In this document: piece by piece, positions 1 to 11,599 of the stretch | Layout: every line of letters begins with the position of its first letter | Position numbering within the stretch: position 1 is the first letter of the stretch | NCBI GenBank assembly: GCA_037951105.1 | Contig: JBAMJV010008401.1 | Location: 27,511-91,510, forward strand | Reading direction: 5' to 3' | Source: Echinarachnius parma | Lineage: Eukaryota; Echinodermata; Echinoidea; Clypeasteroida; Echinarachniidae | DNA: 64,000 nt | Made by a program: the position numbers and the translations under genes | Notes under the pieces: generated by a model | Told to the model about the DNA's origin: nothing | Seen by the model: only the letters and a program-made list of their open reading frames with translations | Database searches by the model: none

Positions 1-1
1 G

Positions 2-3000
2 TGCAATAAAGACAGTGGAGGAGGAGGAGGAGGTGGCAGGGGGTGGAAACCACTCCATAAACCAGAGTGGTTTGAAGTATCAAGAAAGGTGAGATGTTAA
101 ACATTTATTGGAATCCGTTTACATGTAAATTAACTTGTCCATAGAGCCATCTGCTTAAAAGACCACCTTTTCTGTCTCCGCTAGGCGGTTGTTATTGACA
201 TGTTTGGCTTGATATTGTTTGAAGAGAGTAAATAAGGTGGAGGACCACCTTTTCTGTCTCCGCTAGGCGGTTGTTATTGACATGTTTGGCTTGATATTGT
301 TTGAAGAGAGTAAATAAGGTGGAGGACCACCTTTTCTGTCTCCCCTAGGCGGTTGTTATTGACATGTTTGGCTTTATATTGTTTGAAGAGAGTAAAGTAA
401 GGTGGAGGACCACCTTTTCTGTCTCCCCTAGGCGGTTGTTATTGACATGTTTGGCTTTATATTGTTTGAAGAGAGTAAAGTAAGGTGGAGGACCACCTTT
501 TCTGTCTCCCCTAGGCGGTTGTTATTGACATGTTTGGCTTGATATTGTTTGAAGAGAGTAAAGTAAGGTGGAGGAAGAAGAGGAAGAAGAGCAAGATGAA
601 GTTGGAAGACGAGGAGGAAGGGAGGAGGAGGAGGGAGGGAGGAGGAGGAGGGGATTTTGACCACAGCACAAACCAGAGTTGTTTGAAGAATCAGCTAGCC
701 GTTGTCAGCTCCCCAGTCAGCGCGTTGACAAAAGCTAGCAGAAGCGGCCAAAACATTTGCTGTTTATCATCTACACATCATGAGTGGACGGACATTTTTA
801 TAACATTCACTTTTTTTTTTACTGTTTTGATCATCAGTATCGTGACAGCAGCACGGCAGCCAAGGGTCTGTTTGTTGGTCACTGTTGGACTCCGATAGAT
901 CTACAGACCCAGCTCTTGCCTTACCTAGCGCTGGTCAACGTTCCACTCAGAAATCCTGGTGAGTTACTATTCATTGATTTTGATTTGTTACCAGTTCCAA
1001 GTCCTGACTAGGCCATTTGTGTCTTGCCCATTAATGGTAAGAGTAAGACTAAGCAATCATAATGGCATCCATCTGTCCATCTGTCCACAAACAATTTTAC
1101 AAGTTTACTTACAATCTCCTTAATTGCTAACAAGTTTGCAACCTGCCATCCATTTGGAAGCAAACTTGGTGAAGTATGGTCAAAGGTCACAAGATTAAGG
1201 TTTTGGTTCACTTCAACTGACGAAATCTTGATTTTACTTTGCCCACTGGGCCACGAGGGGAAAATAAGTTAATTAGCTCATCCGGCCCGAAGGGCCCGAT
1301 GAGCTTATGCCATGCCGTTGCGTCCGTCGTCCGTCCGTCCTTCCGTCCGTCCACAGTTTTCAAAATGCTTCTTCTTCGTTATTTTTCAACCGATTTTGAT
1401 TCTGATTGTTTCATAAGATAGGGCTAGGAGGGGGATTTAAAACTTCTATACAGAATTTTGAAATTTTTCTCCATTAATTAATTATGGTAATTTATGCAAA
1501 TTTATTCAAAAAATCACAAAAAATGCTTCTTCTCCTTCATTTCTCGACCGATTTTGATTTGGTTTGCTTTATCTGGTAGAGCTAACTTTGGTACACTAAA
1601 TTTCTACACAGAATTTTGAAATTTTTCTCCATTAATTAATTATGGTAATTTATGCAAATTTATTCCAAAAATCACAAAAAATGCTTCTTCTCCTTCATTT
1701 CTCGACCGATTTTTATTTGGTTTGCTTTATCTGGTAGAGCTAACTTTGGTACACTAAACTTCTACACAGAATTTTGAAATTTTTCTCCATTAATTAATTA
1801 TGGTAATTTATGCAAATTTATTCCAAAAATCACAAAAAATGCTTCTTCTCCTTCATTTCTCGACCGATTTTTATTTGGTTTGCTTTATCTGGTAGAGCTA
1901 GCTTTGGTACACCAAACTTTTACACAGAATTTTGAAATTTTTCTCCATTAATTAATTATGGTAATTTTTTATTTATTTATTTATTTTTTTTAAATTTTTT
2001 ATTTATTTATTTATTTATTTATTTTTATTTATTTTTATTTTATTAAAAAAAAAAAAATTTTGGTTATTTTTTTTACATTTTTAAATTTATTTATTTATTA
2101 ATTATTATTATTATTAGTAGTATTATTAGTTTTTTTCCCATGTTCCTTCTGGGGCGTCAAATTTATATTTTTGTCCCTTCCAGGGCAGTTTTTGACCAGT
2201 TGAAAAGTGTACCACATGAAATTTGCGATATTTGATGTTGCGAGATGCCGGATGAGCGCTACGTCATTGACGTTCTGGTTTTTAGGATGTCATCAAGTTG
2301 AATGTAATGTGCTCATCATAAAATAGAAGATGGCTAGTTATGCAAAAAATTGCAGCTTTTTGTTTTGAAAATTAATTGGCACCACCTTTGTAAAATTATA
2401 GCAATACAAATTGTATAAATGTGTTGATGTATTTTCTGCAGCTCCATATCTTTAGTGTAACTATGAAGAGCATGTTTCTTATGATATGTTGTAAATTTCT
2501 TTGGTGATTTTTTATTGCATAATTATCTTTCAATTTTCCACAGGTCAAATTGCCTTCCTTCAAGAGGTGACGAGATTCTCAAATATGAAGCATGGACGGT
2601 ATGTACTATTGTATTTATTATTGTTTTTCTTCACATTGTTTATTATTGATGCAATTTATGATTTCAAATGACAGAACTAATTAAGTACAGCTCTCCTTGA
2701 TATGTTAATCAAAACAAAACAAGTGAGAAAAATCATCAGTGGAAAATTATGGAAATTCTTTTGATAAATTGGAGGTAATAACTAATTCCTACTTATTATG
2801 AAGTCATTCACACATGAAAATTGAGATTAGATGAGTTGGATGTTGATAAGGTAATAAATAAGATGCCTTACTCTCATCATAGAGCTGTTATTATCCTAGG
2901 CCTTTTGTGATATCAGCCCCATATGTACATGTCAATGTTTGTTCAGTCCCACTTGTAGATTTTGCTGTTGCTGCTACATCCAATGGCTAAACCCTTGACT

Positions 3001-3742
3001 TATTCCCTCTAACATATTATAGCCAAAGAGACAAGATCCCTACATCCCATTGCTCTGTTTCCCTATCTCAGTCCCACATGTACATTTTGGTGTTAATTTC
3101 ATCGCTGTTACCTGTATATTGCAAAACCCTCTGTATATTCCCTCTAACAGGAGATGGCCCAAGGAACTGGATGAGAGAGATGTTGATGATTCAGGTCTCA
3201 AAGTTGTCTTCCCTCATGCAAGACCTCCGTTTCATCACTCTAGTCCCATATGAATATTTTAATGTTGGTTCAGCCCCTCTTACATCCCACATTCTATGTT
3301 TACAAATTTGTGGTCTGTGTTTGCTAAACCCTTGATATATTCCCTCTAACAGGAGATGGCCAAAGAAACTGGATGAGAAGGACATTGATGAGGCCGGTCT
3401 GGAAGATTACTTCCTTAGTTCTCTGTTTCTCCATCTCAGTCCCACATGTACATTTTGATGTTAATTTCATCGCTGTTACCTGTAATAATATTGCAAAACC
3501 CTCTGTATATTCCCTCTAACAGGAGATGGCCAAAGAAACTGGATGAGAAGGACGTTGATGAGGCAGGTCTTGAGGATGACTTCCCTAGCTCCCAGAACTC
3601 TGTTTCATCCACCATCTCATCCTCACAGGGAGGCAGGAACAAAACAACGCTGGATGGACACAACGTGGATGCCCTGGACGACTCTGCAGTCGCAGGGGAT
3701 GAGGAGGATGAGGAGATCGTTATCGAGGATTTCGATGACTGA
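2..3742 (+). CDS. 3' part of an unrecognised gene with acidic C-terminus (partial, 4 exons seen)
   Basis: Proposed exons are 2-88, 838-958, 2544-2598 and 3523-3742, with the stop at 3740-3742. Each junction has GT/AG sites (donors after 88, 958, 2598; acceptors before 838, 2544, 3523) and reading phase is kept (0, 1, 2). The joined peptide is about 158 residues: a Gly-rich run, then WKPLHKPEWFEVSRK, a hydrophobic stretch around LLPYLALVNVPLRNPG, QIAFLQEVTRFSNMKHG, then RRWPKKLDEKDVDEAG and a Ser-rich segment. It ends in a strongly acidic tail (EEDEEIVIEDFDD). The 5' part lies outside the window, and the exon at 2-88 may begin further upstream. I do not recognise the family, and the first exon's frame rests only on phase agreement. 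The terminal exon exists in three tandem copies (see 3151-3458). Confidence 0.6.
161..575 (+). repeat. 83-bp minisatellite, about 5 copies
   Basis: The phrase GACCACCTTTTCTGTCTCC recurs near 161, 243, 326, 409 and 493, a period of 82-84 bp, with few differences between copies. The same phrase type occurs at 41003-41050 followed by ATAGACAGGTTTGAC, the end of the CAGTCAAACCTGTCTATAG MITE family. The unit therefore appears derived from that MITE. It lies in the intron after the first visible exon. Confidence 0.85.
595..700 (+). repeat. Degenerate copy of the exon at 2-88
   Basis: A GGAGGAGG-rich run followed by ACAAACCAGAGTTGTTTGAA resembles the exon end at about 15-88 (ATAAACCAGAGTGGTTTGAA). 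It has diverged and lacks the donor GT at the matching place. It looks like an old local duplication of that exon. Confidence 0.5.
1275..2258. mobile_element. Inverted-end repeat element with GTCC-rich head and internal 160-bp repeats
   Basis: The left end carries TCATCCGGCCC and a (GTCC)n-like stretch at 1322-1350. The right end carries GCCGGATGAGC, so the ends are inverted (TCATCCGGC). The interior has about four copies of a 160-bp unit beginning ATGCTTCTTCTCCTTC, at about 1363, 1523, 1681 and 1840, then an A/T-rich tract. No coding capacity is seen. I infer a non-autonomous element of a type common in marine invertebrates. Confidence 0.55.
2600..3150. other. Intron, no further feature
   Basis: This is AT-rich intron sequence before the duplicated terminal exons. 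The stretch at 2900-3030 looks like an older, decayed version of the intron part of that duplication unit. Confidence 0.4.
3151..3458 (+). other. Two tandem upstream copies of the terminal exon (possible alternative C-termini)
   Basis: The acceptor-plus-exon segment TTCCCTCTAACAG|GAGATGG occurs at 3151, 3353 and 3523. All three copies open in the same frame (RRWPKELDE or RRWPKKLDE). Copy 1 would end at the TGA at 3251-3253 and copy 2 at the TGA at 3456-3458; only copy 3 has the long acidic tail. The repeat unit (about 170-200 bp) includes upstream intron with the phrase CAGTCCCACATGTACATTTT. A more decayed relative lies near 2930-3030. Splicing to copy 1 or 2 would give short alternative ends, but use is not proven. 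Confidence 0.6.
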
Positions 3743-4290
3743 GATTACCAAACTTATATACAGTAGAAACTCTCTATATTAAAAGTTTGGTTATAACGCG
3801 GTAATTATTCAGGTCCAGATATTATGTATGATGTAAAAGAGGAGTATCTGGAGATCATTATCCAGGATTTTGATGACCGAGATTAAAGGTGCACCTGTAA
3901 AGGGTCAGATATTGCCCAAAATGACATTTGAGACTTCAATCCTATACCAAAATCATTGTTAGATACATGTATGTCCGAATGATGTGTGAAAGTTTCATTG
4001 AAAAGGAACACTGCTTTCCTGGTTAAAAAAACATGAAAATTTGCTTCAGCTTTTACAACGAATTACTGTATGACGCTTATGAGGTTTATGACCGTTCATT
4101 AACGCTCTTGAGCTGAATGATAGATATCGTCATACAAAAGGGGCATTTGAAAAAAATCTAACTTTATTTTATTCTTCTCTTACCATAAGCTAAACAACAC
4201 GGTAGAAGAGAAACGAGGAAGCTCCAAGTAATTTTCGTGGAGTTAGACACTTTACAGGCATCCCTTTAACAGACTCATACAGTCACACCT

Positions 4291-5605
4291 AATGCTGTTA
4301 TCCGATCCGGATCCGATCCGAGATCCCGGCGGTAATGGCTTCCGAGCCGATTCCGAGACGGATCCGAGAAATATTTTTTCTCGGTAGAAAATATCGGAAG
4401 ATTTTGCCGACCCATTTTCTCCAGTGATAATTGAACATGTGTATGTTTGACAGTCCATTAAGTAGTGTAATTTAAATAAGAAATGGGGAAATCAATATTG
4501 TTTACTTTATGAGTGGTTATTTTGGAGAAATTCATGGTTCGTCAGTTCGTTTTGCAGTCGAAAATTGAACAGGATGCGCGAAATTGCTAGTCATTTGAAC
4601 GATGTTGTGGACGGATGTGCAATCAAAGTTACGCCGATACTCGAGGGGAGACGTCTGTTGGATGTCTGTATGATCGAGCTAATAAGCCAGTGCATTCAAA
4701 ATGTGGCTCTGAATACGTTTTATTGTCATTTGCACATTTAAAAATGTTCTGATATTCTACTTACATGATTTCTTGGCGTTTGATAGCTGGGCGGAAACAA
4801 AAATATGCCCCTAAACAATGAAAACAATTGCGCAAAATATCGATAAAAAATTACTACACCGCTCCCGTTTGCTTGTATAATTGCGTGTGCAGATATAGAT
4901 CCGCCGCCGGGAATTCCCCAATTTTCGGCGGATGGATCTCGCGTAAGAAAAAACGTTCACCATAACACACGCAAAGTAATACGACCAAATTAATGCCTAA
5001 TAACTTGTTGCATGTGCATGCAAGCTATAGCTAGCTAACTCATTGGAGTTCTCTCGAGGCCTAGCCGTCCGTAATCCGATTTTTTTCTTTGGAAATATAT
5101 CGATAATTCAGCAGTTTTGTCTTTGATTTGGGGGGTTATTTTGTATTCTGTTCGGCTTTCAGATGCCATGTTATCATGTAACTGTAAGTAGATTACCAGA
5201 ATTGTGTGGTTCCCTAAAAGGGTAATTTATAGCCGATTTTTGAGGGCAGTGGCCCGGCAGTGGCTCACAAGCGCGGTTTTCCACGCGATTGGCGGGTTGA
5301 GTTTCTGTGAAACGTGTGGTGCGATGCCGAACAAACCATCGAAAAAATACTTTTCTTGCGAAACTCTGAATAATCTGAATATTATTTTTCCGTAAAAATT
5401 GATATGTACATGCCTCGAAACGTCATTATTATTAATATTTTTGCCATATAAAACAAGAAAGATGAGTCTACAACGCTGCATTTTTTCAGAGCAAATTGCA
5501 ATATTTTTTTTCTCCGAGATCCGATCCGATCCGAGATCTCGTTAGCGATATAGAATTCTAACGATCCGAGAACGGGCCGGGATTTTTTGTTTACCTAACA
5601 GCATT
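4291..5605. mobile_element. TIR transposon nested in the 4280 MITE, 10-bp target duplication
   Basis: The ends are AATGCTGTTA (4291-4300) and TAACAGCATT (5596-5605), a perfect 10-bp inverted repeat. They are flanked by the direct repeat AGTCACACCT at 4281-4290 and 5606-5615. Both ends are followed inward by repeated GATCCGATCCGAGATC-type motifs (4301-4375; 5515-5580). A 9-11 bp duplication fits Mutator-like elements. It is 1,315 bp and shows no transposase reading frame. Confidence 0.75.
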
Positions 5606-5640
5606 AGTCACACCTGTCTTAGCGGCCACCCATCGGCCGC

Positions 5641-6575
5641 CGTCTGGCAGAAGGGCGTATCTCGAGTGTCGCGCCGGGATCTCAACACCGAGAAAAACGC
5701 CTTTGAAGTTTGACATATTCAACCCTCTTTTGAAGCTTTGGACGTAGAATTGTTATTGCGGGGTTGATTCAAGTTGAAAGCCGACATGTGAAATATTATT
5801 TTTAAATTTTAAAATTGATTCTGAACTTGATATTTCTTTTTCTAGGACCATTTAAAAAAAAGATACGCCTTTCTGCCAAACAAATTTGAACAAATTCGTA
5901 GTCGCTTTTGTACGGCAGAAGGGTGTATCTTTAGATACGTGGAAATATCGCCCGGTATCGTTGTGCTATCGTTTGGTAAAAGGGCGTATCTTTAGATACA
6001 TGGAAGTATCGCCCGGTATCGTCATGCTATCGTCTGGCAGAAGGGCGTATCTATAGATACGCCTTCTGCCTTACAAATGTGACTACGAAATTGTCCACAT
6101 TTGCACGGCAGAAAGGCGTATCTAAGACACCTTTCTACCATACTAATTGATGAAATAGATTGGTAATTTTTGTTTGGCAGAAGGGTGTATCTAAAGATGC
6201 GTCCTCCTTTTGTACAATTGTATATGCCATTGACATGATATTTTTTTTGGGGGGGAGCTGACTTGATGTCTGACTGTAACTCACCGTTTTTGTATGGCAG
6301 AAGGGTGTATATCGAGAAACGCCCTTCTGCCAGACGGATACCGAGCAGAAACCAACAAGATTTCCACGGACAGGGGCGTATGTATAGATACACCCTGTTG
6401 CAATACAAAATACGACGATAGTTATGCAATTGGGTAAAGAGGGCCCTGATATCTCAAAAACTAAAACTCGAGCACTTCTGAAATTTGGCCCAATGAAAAT
6501 TTTGACCTCAAAAACCACAAATATGCAATTTAAAAAAAGAGGCCCATTTTCGAGATACGCCTCTTTGCCAGACGA
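5641..6575. mobile_element. Second insertion in the 4280 MITE, rich in AGAAGGGCGTATCT repeats
   Basis: The left end CGTCTGGCAGAAGGGCGTAT and the inverted right end (GATACGCCTCTTTGCCAGACG) are near-perfect mirror images. Both are flanked by CGGCCGC (left 5634-5640, right about 6576-6582), suggesting a 7-8 bp target duplication as in hAT elements. The interior contains at least six copies, in both orientations, of (G)GCAGAAGGGCGTATCT, often followed by its own inversion (TTTAGATAC). Confidence 0.65.
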
Positions 6576-6743
6576 CGGCCGCCATCTATAGCAGCCAACC
6601 TGCCAATAGTGTGGCCAGCAAAAGTGATTACCTACATAGAAAAACAATGTTATAGAATCTGTCTAAAGAGGTCACCTTTTTAAAATGGTCAGTTTTCTTC
6701 TTTGCTAGTAGGTGGTAACTATAGACGGGTTTGACTGTACTTA

Positions 6744-6875
6744 CAGTAGAACCTCTCTATAACGAGCTAAGTTATACCGAGGTAAATTATATAACGAGTG
6801 CTATTTATTTTATTATTTTTAATAACAAGGTAAATTTAATGGGCCTAAGGCTCTCATTATAATGAGGCTTCATTG
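6744..6875. mobile_element. CAGTRGAACCTC MITE (family P2)
   Basis: It begins CAGTAGAACCTCTCTATAAC after TA and ends with AATGAGGCTTCATTG before TA. The family resembles pogo/Tigger-type MITEs. Other copies are at 10554, 13663, 22097 and 34085. Confidence 0.7.
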
Positions 6876-6879
6876 TATT

Positions 6880-9180
6880 TGATTTGTGTTCCGTTTCATG
6901 AATTTTTTTTTTGATTTAAGGGGATTTGTGAGACGGGCTGTCTGGTTTTCTTTGTCGTACGTCTGAGGTGTTTGTAAAAAGAACAACAAATTAATTTATT
7001 TTGAGTATATGCACCAGGGCTCCACACTAGCACTTGCCCGATAGCCCGGGGCAAGTCAAAATTGATGCCTGGCAAGTAAAATGTTTCAAATGTTCTAGTT
7101 TTGGTTGCCTGATTGGGCAAACTATCATTTCTTTTCTACTATGAGAGAGAAAAAGTAATACCTTACATTTACATCTTATTAAAGGGATGGTTAGGGTTAG
7201 GGTTTCAAAATTAATGTACCAGAATCTAAAAAAATTACTCATTGGTAATAAATTTTTATCAAAAAAAATATCCTATCAGGATGATTTGTACTCTATTGTT
7301 TTGTGTCTACAATTTTTGATATTCATCGTCTAATTGTCTGTAGGCTTCCGATTTTTATCACATGGTCACTTGACGCGCCAGCCTCACTTTGCTTTGTATT
7401 GGCAGCAAAGTGAGGCATCGACGTCACGAAAATTGCATGCTGACCAGTATAGATCCCACTGGCGGCAGATTCGATCAAGAAATGTTACCTTATTTAGTCC
7501 CAAAGTGATTGTGAATGATCGTTGGACTTTTTTCGTCGGGACAAAGGCAATATGTTGAAAAAATATTGCTTCTTTGATTGGTAAAGGCTGGAAATCGTCC
7601 GAACCCCTCCTTTAAGAAGCAAGTGGGAAACTACTTGTTCAACATTGTTATTTCTTTAAATGTTACGTTCCGGCAAGTAGAAATTGAAAATGGAAGATTT
7701 TACTTACCCCAATAGGCAAGCACGTGTAAAACAAATTTAGTTTCGAGGCTATTCATAGCTAAGGAGGGGGTCCTAGGAGCGTGTAAAACATCATCGGGTG
7801 TGCTGTGTGGGATCCAATGATTTTGCAGCAACTATATAAGTCAAAAGTGTAATATTTAAAAGTAAGAAACATTTAATGTGGCCCCCTAAGTGCACTGTTT
7901 TAAGGCTACATGTGTGTTAATAACTTCTGGGGGATAGAGAATTACTTGAAGCGATACGACCAAAAGAGGATAATAGAATCCCCAAGCAAAAGAATGGATT
8001 TTCTTTTACTTGAACCCCTTGACCACGGGAACAAGGTGGGCTGTGTGCAAGCCTACAAGGCCTGTGGGGATTTCAGAAAAGAACTCACGGGAACATGTTG
8101 ATAAAGAGGTGCAAGTAAAGACATTTGTATGAATTTTAATATGAATTATTTTTCTTTTACTTTGTAATAACAGATTTTGTTTGATCATTGACGCTGAAGC
8201 CAAGAGCTAAGAGCCCAACTATTTTGGTGGACAGAAAACAGAATTTGGTGCCCCCAAATGAAGCAAATAATTTCAAAGTTTTTTTTTTTTGGGCTGCCTT
8301 ATTAGGAATGTAACATTTGGTATTTGTGTTATATTAATGGTTCAAAGGGATTTGCTCCATGAAGTACATGTATATTGATTTTGCTGTTCTTTCACTACTT
8401 TCTCTATAATGAGCTTTTCTGTTTGATCAATGAAATTGCACATTCTACAGTAGTGTTGAATTTTAACTAGGTGTTTACAGGAAATAAGTTTATCATGTAT
8501 GTTTTCAAAAAAGGGATTGAACTATTTAGGATAAATTTGGTTGAAAAGTAAAATTGAAATGTACAGATCCAGATTAAAAAATACATGTATGGTAATGTAC
8601 ATGATAATACATGTTTATAATTTTGCTTATCGGTATTAGTTATCTCACTCTTTTAAAACCAATCATCCATCAGACTATCAGTCGTGCCTTAATTTGAGTG
8701 ACATTTGAACAAATCAGATTTTGTGCATTTAGTCAAATGATCTGACATGCAATTAATTGCAACTTTACAATCAATTGCAACAACTTTCTGCAACACTCTA
8801 GTGGTCTTAATCACTAAAATCGATATTAGTGTTTAGTAAAACACTGTGTTTATCAGTAAGCTATCTCACTTTTGTATTTAAACTTAATCACCCGTCGGAC
8901 TATCAGTTCCTAACTGTGCCTTTATTTATGCGTGACATGTGGTCACCAGCTTTGTATTAGCATGAGATGCTGAGGTATTACCAAGTATTACTATACTACA
9001 TTTACTGTACTGAGAAGTAATCTACAAGATTAACTGTTTGAATATGATTCAACGTAAATATATACGCGGAGTGCCTTGATGCCAAATGTACTTCTAATTT
9101 GTGTGTTTGTTTTGTTTTGGCCTTTCCTTAATAAAGTGAAATATTAAAATAGAAAATATGATTGTGTTTCTTCTGATTGA
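6880..9180. other. Spacer with partial repeats, no gene seen
   Basis: 7015-7735 holds GGGCAAGT-type phrases at both ends (GCACTTGCCCGATAGCCC; TAGGCAAGCACGTG) and is probably a repeat element. Two partial copies of a phrase ending CATCAGACTATCAGT lie at 8630-8690 and 8850-8910. A short open frame at 7910-8101 has no recognisable homology. AATAAA at 9130-9135 could be a poly(A) signal. Confidence 0.4.
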
Positions 9181-9187
9181 AGCTTAA

Positions 9188-9506
9188 AGGGATCTAGTAA
9201 CTTTGTTGACATGTGCAACAAGTGATGAGTGGTTGATACAATGTATCGTTATATGGCCGAGTAATGACAAAAATGCAAAGTGATGTTCACTAACTCATTG
9301 CACTGACTTTGTACACGGTTTTGACGATCCATTGGATAATTTATCATCTGAACACTTCAATCGTAAATATCTTTCTAACGAAAGGGAAATTTGAAAAACC
9401 GAAACCTGTCCCATGCTTTTATTGCTAATACGAATACAACAAGGTATGCGGGAACCGCTAGAATTTCAATTGGATTTTGAGTATTTGGACAATGTTACTA
9501 GTCCCT
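9188..9506. mobile_element. AGGGAnnTAGTAAC MITE (family P5), TTAA flanks
   Basis: It is flanked by TTAA on both sides (9184-9187; 9507-9510). The left end is AGGGATCTAGTAACTTTG and the right end GTTACTAGTCCCT, which are inverted. Related copies lie at 14676-15053, 42490-42869 and 52763-53135. A TTAA target fits piggyBac-like mobilisation (inference). Confidence 0.75.
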
Positions 9507-9795
9507 TTAATGCTAACTTGTGGTACATAGCATCGGTTGAGAAAGAGAAGGGCACCAAGTCCTTTAATGCTAACGTGTGGTACATAGCATCGGTTGAGAA
9601 ACAGAAGGGCACCAAGTCCTTTAATGCTAACGTGTGGTACATAGCATCGGTTGAGAAACAGAAGGGCACCAAGTCCCTTTAATGCTAACGTGTGGTACAT
9701 AGCATCGGTTGAGAAACAGAAGGGCACCAAGTCCTTTAATGCTAACGTGTGGTACATAGCATCGGTTGAGAAACAGAAGGGCACCAAGTCACTTT
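9500..9795 (+). repeat. 57-bp minisatellite abutting the P5 MITE
   Basis: Five copies of a 57-58 bp unit containing CCTTTAATGCTAACGTGTGG and GAGAAACAGAAGGGCACC repeat near 9500, 9557, 9614, 9671 and 9729. The first copy starts inside the MITE's right end (GTCCCTTTAA). The resulting open frames on both strands are products of the repeat, not genes. Confidence 0.85.
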
Positions 9796-9799
9796 TGTT

Positions 9800-10550
9800 A
9801 AATTTTAAGGATGAGCAAGTTGGGGAGCATTATAGAAACCTGATAAAGCTCTATTTCCCCATTTATAATAAATAATGATTAGCTGACAATGTGACATAAT
9901 GCCCTTCTCATCCGACAATATGGTATTAAAAACATGTTTTAGTGCACACAGAAATTTTGTTTAAGCAGCAGAACATAATGTATGTAAAAAAACGCAGTTT
10001 TTGTACTGAACGAAAATGCCAGACACTGCATACATCTACAGAGATATGCACACATCGAACAGTGTTTGTGATTGCGCATTTTATGGAGGTGTGCGTGTGT
10101 GAGTGTGTGTGTGTGTATGTATGTGAGTGTGAGCGATAACACGTTGTTTGACATACATTTCACTTTCAGCAAATTGGAACTGATTTGTTTACAACAAGAG
10201 AAAACTTTATAATGAAATCATACATGTATTTATATTAACACTTTATTAACATACAGAACAAATTATGGCAAACACTTATTTTTGTGGAAGAAAAAAGAAA
10301 GATGCATGAAATTCATATTACGAGAGCCGTTGACTAAAAAGAAAGCATTTGATCAAAGCTGCCCTTCATTTCGGATTTGATTTCCTCTTTAAGTACTTAG
10401 CGAATGAAAAATAAACCATCACCCTTGCATTTATTGAATCAACTACATAAAAGTGTTTGGACCAAGGCAAATTTGGCCTTGTTCAGGTCAAATAATAAAA
10501 GAAAACCAGAGGAAAGGAATCAGAGTAACCCTATGAACTGGCTTATACAT
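9800..10550. other. Spacer with (GT)n microsatellite
   Basis: A GT/GTAT-rich microsatellite lies at about 10088-10137. Nothing else recognisable. Confidence 0.5.
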
Positions 10551-10553
10551 GTA

Positions 10554-10741
10554 CAATGGAACCTCTTTATATTGAGCTCTGTTATAACGAGGTACCTGAT
10601 ATACAGTGATATAGCGAGTTAAGTTCTCCAGTCCAGGTTCTATGTATTTTATTGTTTGTTTTGCCCAGATACAACAATATATCTAATATAACGAGGTTAA
10701 TTCTATGGACCCAACATGCTCGTTATTGCGAGGTTTCACTG
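10554..10741. mobile_element. CAATGGAACCTC MITE (family P2)
   Basis: It is flanked by TA on both sides (10552-10553; 10742-10743). The left end is CAATGGAACCTCTTTATATT and the right end GCGAGGTTTCACTG. Internal ATAACGAGG motifs are arranged as partial palindromes. Confidence 0.75.
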
Positions 10742-11351
10742 TACATCCATTTGCCTTTAATACACGGGGTAGACATAAGCATAGCTGACTGTTTAGTTCT
10801 TATTCTATCTGTCTGCTAACTTAACTTGTTTGTGTGAAAGGGCCAAACAATGTGAAATATAAGTATATTTAAAAAGGACCTTTTACTGAACTAAATCAAA
10901 AAAGAAGACTGTCATTTTCTAATTCTAAAAATGAACATGATCAATGGAATGTCATGTATTGTAGAGTGTTACAATGTTCAAATTCCTTGATGCAAATACT
11001 ATAATAAATAATAAATCGGAATTCCTTGATATAATGGAATTCTGCTTTATGGGTGTTCTTGATAACAAGAGTTTCCTATTCACTGTCAGTAAAGTCACCA
11101 TACATGTAGTACATATTTGGAAGATTTAAAAAACATACAATATTTAACTGTCTTTTCCATAAACATTGTTTTTTGGTTTCATTAATTCATAACATGATGT
11201 AAAAAACAGGGACTAGACAGTCCTTTAAAAAAACAATATCTAGCCAGAGAATAAATAAATAGCATAATTACTTAAGGACTTTTTAATGTAAAATTGACTA
11301 GCACAAATATTGACCTATTATCACCTTTTGATGTTTGTCGTCACAAGGACA

Positions 11352-11595
11352 TGGCTACAGCAAAACCTGGCACTTGTCGGTAAAAATTAAAAAAAATAGA
11401 TTTTCATACCATTACAAAGGCTTCATCACAAGCTTTCATTTGATGCTTTATTCTAACTAATTGGTCAATAATTGGCAAATATATGATTATTTCAATTTTT
11501 ACAATCATAGGTCTTTTACACACATTGTGTGAACTTAAAATGCCCATTTCTTCATAACATGAATTACCTACAAGTGCCAGGTTTTGCTATAGCCA
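11352..11595. mobile_element. Palindromic MITE with TGGCTAYAGCAAAACCTG ends
   Basis: The left end TGGCTACAGCAAAACCTGGC and the inverted right end (GCCAGGTTTTGCTATAGCCA) match except for one base. The middle is AT-rich and includes CAAGCTTTCATTTGATG. Related copies are at 33204-33420 and, interrupted by another transposon, at about 59760-61640. Confidence 0.75.
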
Positions 11596-11599
11596 GTCT

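Larger units (their letters stand above)
4280..6737. mobile_element. CAGTCA-ended MITE (TA target) carrying two further transposons
   Basis: It starts with CAGTCACACCT after a TA (4278-4279) and ends with GGGTTTGACTG before a TA (6738-6739), the typical ends of the CAGTCAAACCTGTCTATAGCGGCC family seen elsewhere in the window. Removing the insertions at 4291-5605 and 5641-6575 restores a continuous short element reading CACACCTGTCTTAGCGGCC. The family is pogo/Tigger-like by its TA target and CAGT ends; that placement is inference. No transposase is visible. Confidence 0.7.

Noticed and set aside
530-898. 122-codon frame with a Glu/Arg-rich start
   Set aside because: It runs through the 83-bp minisatellite, an exon echo and a poly(T) acceptor tract. 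The spliced exon at 838-958 uses another frame.
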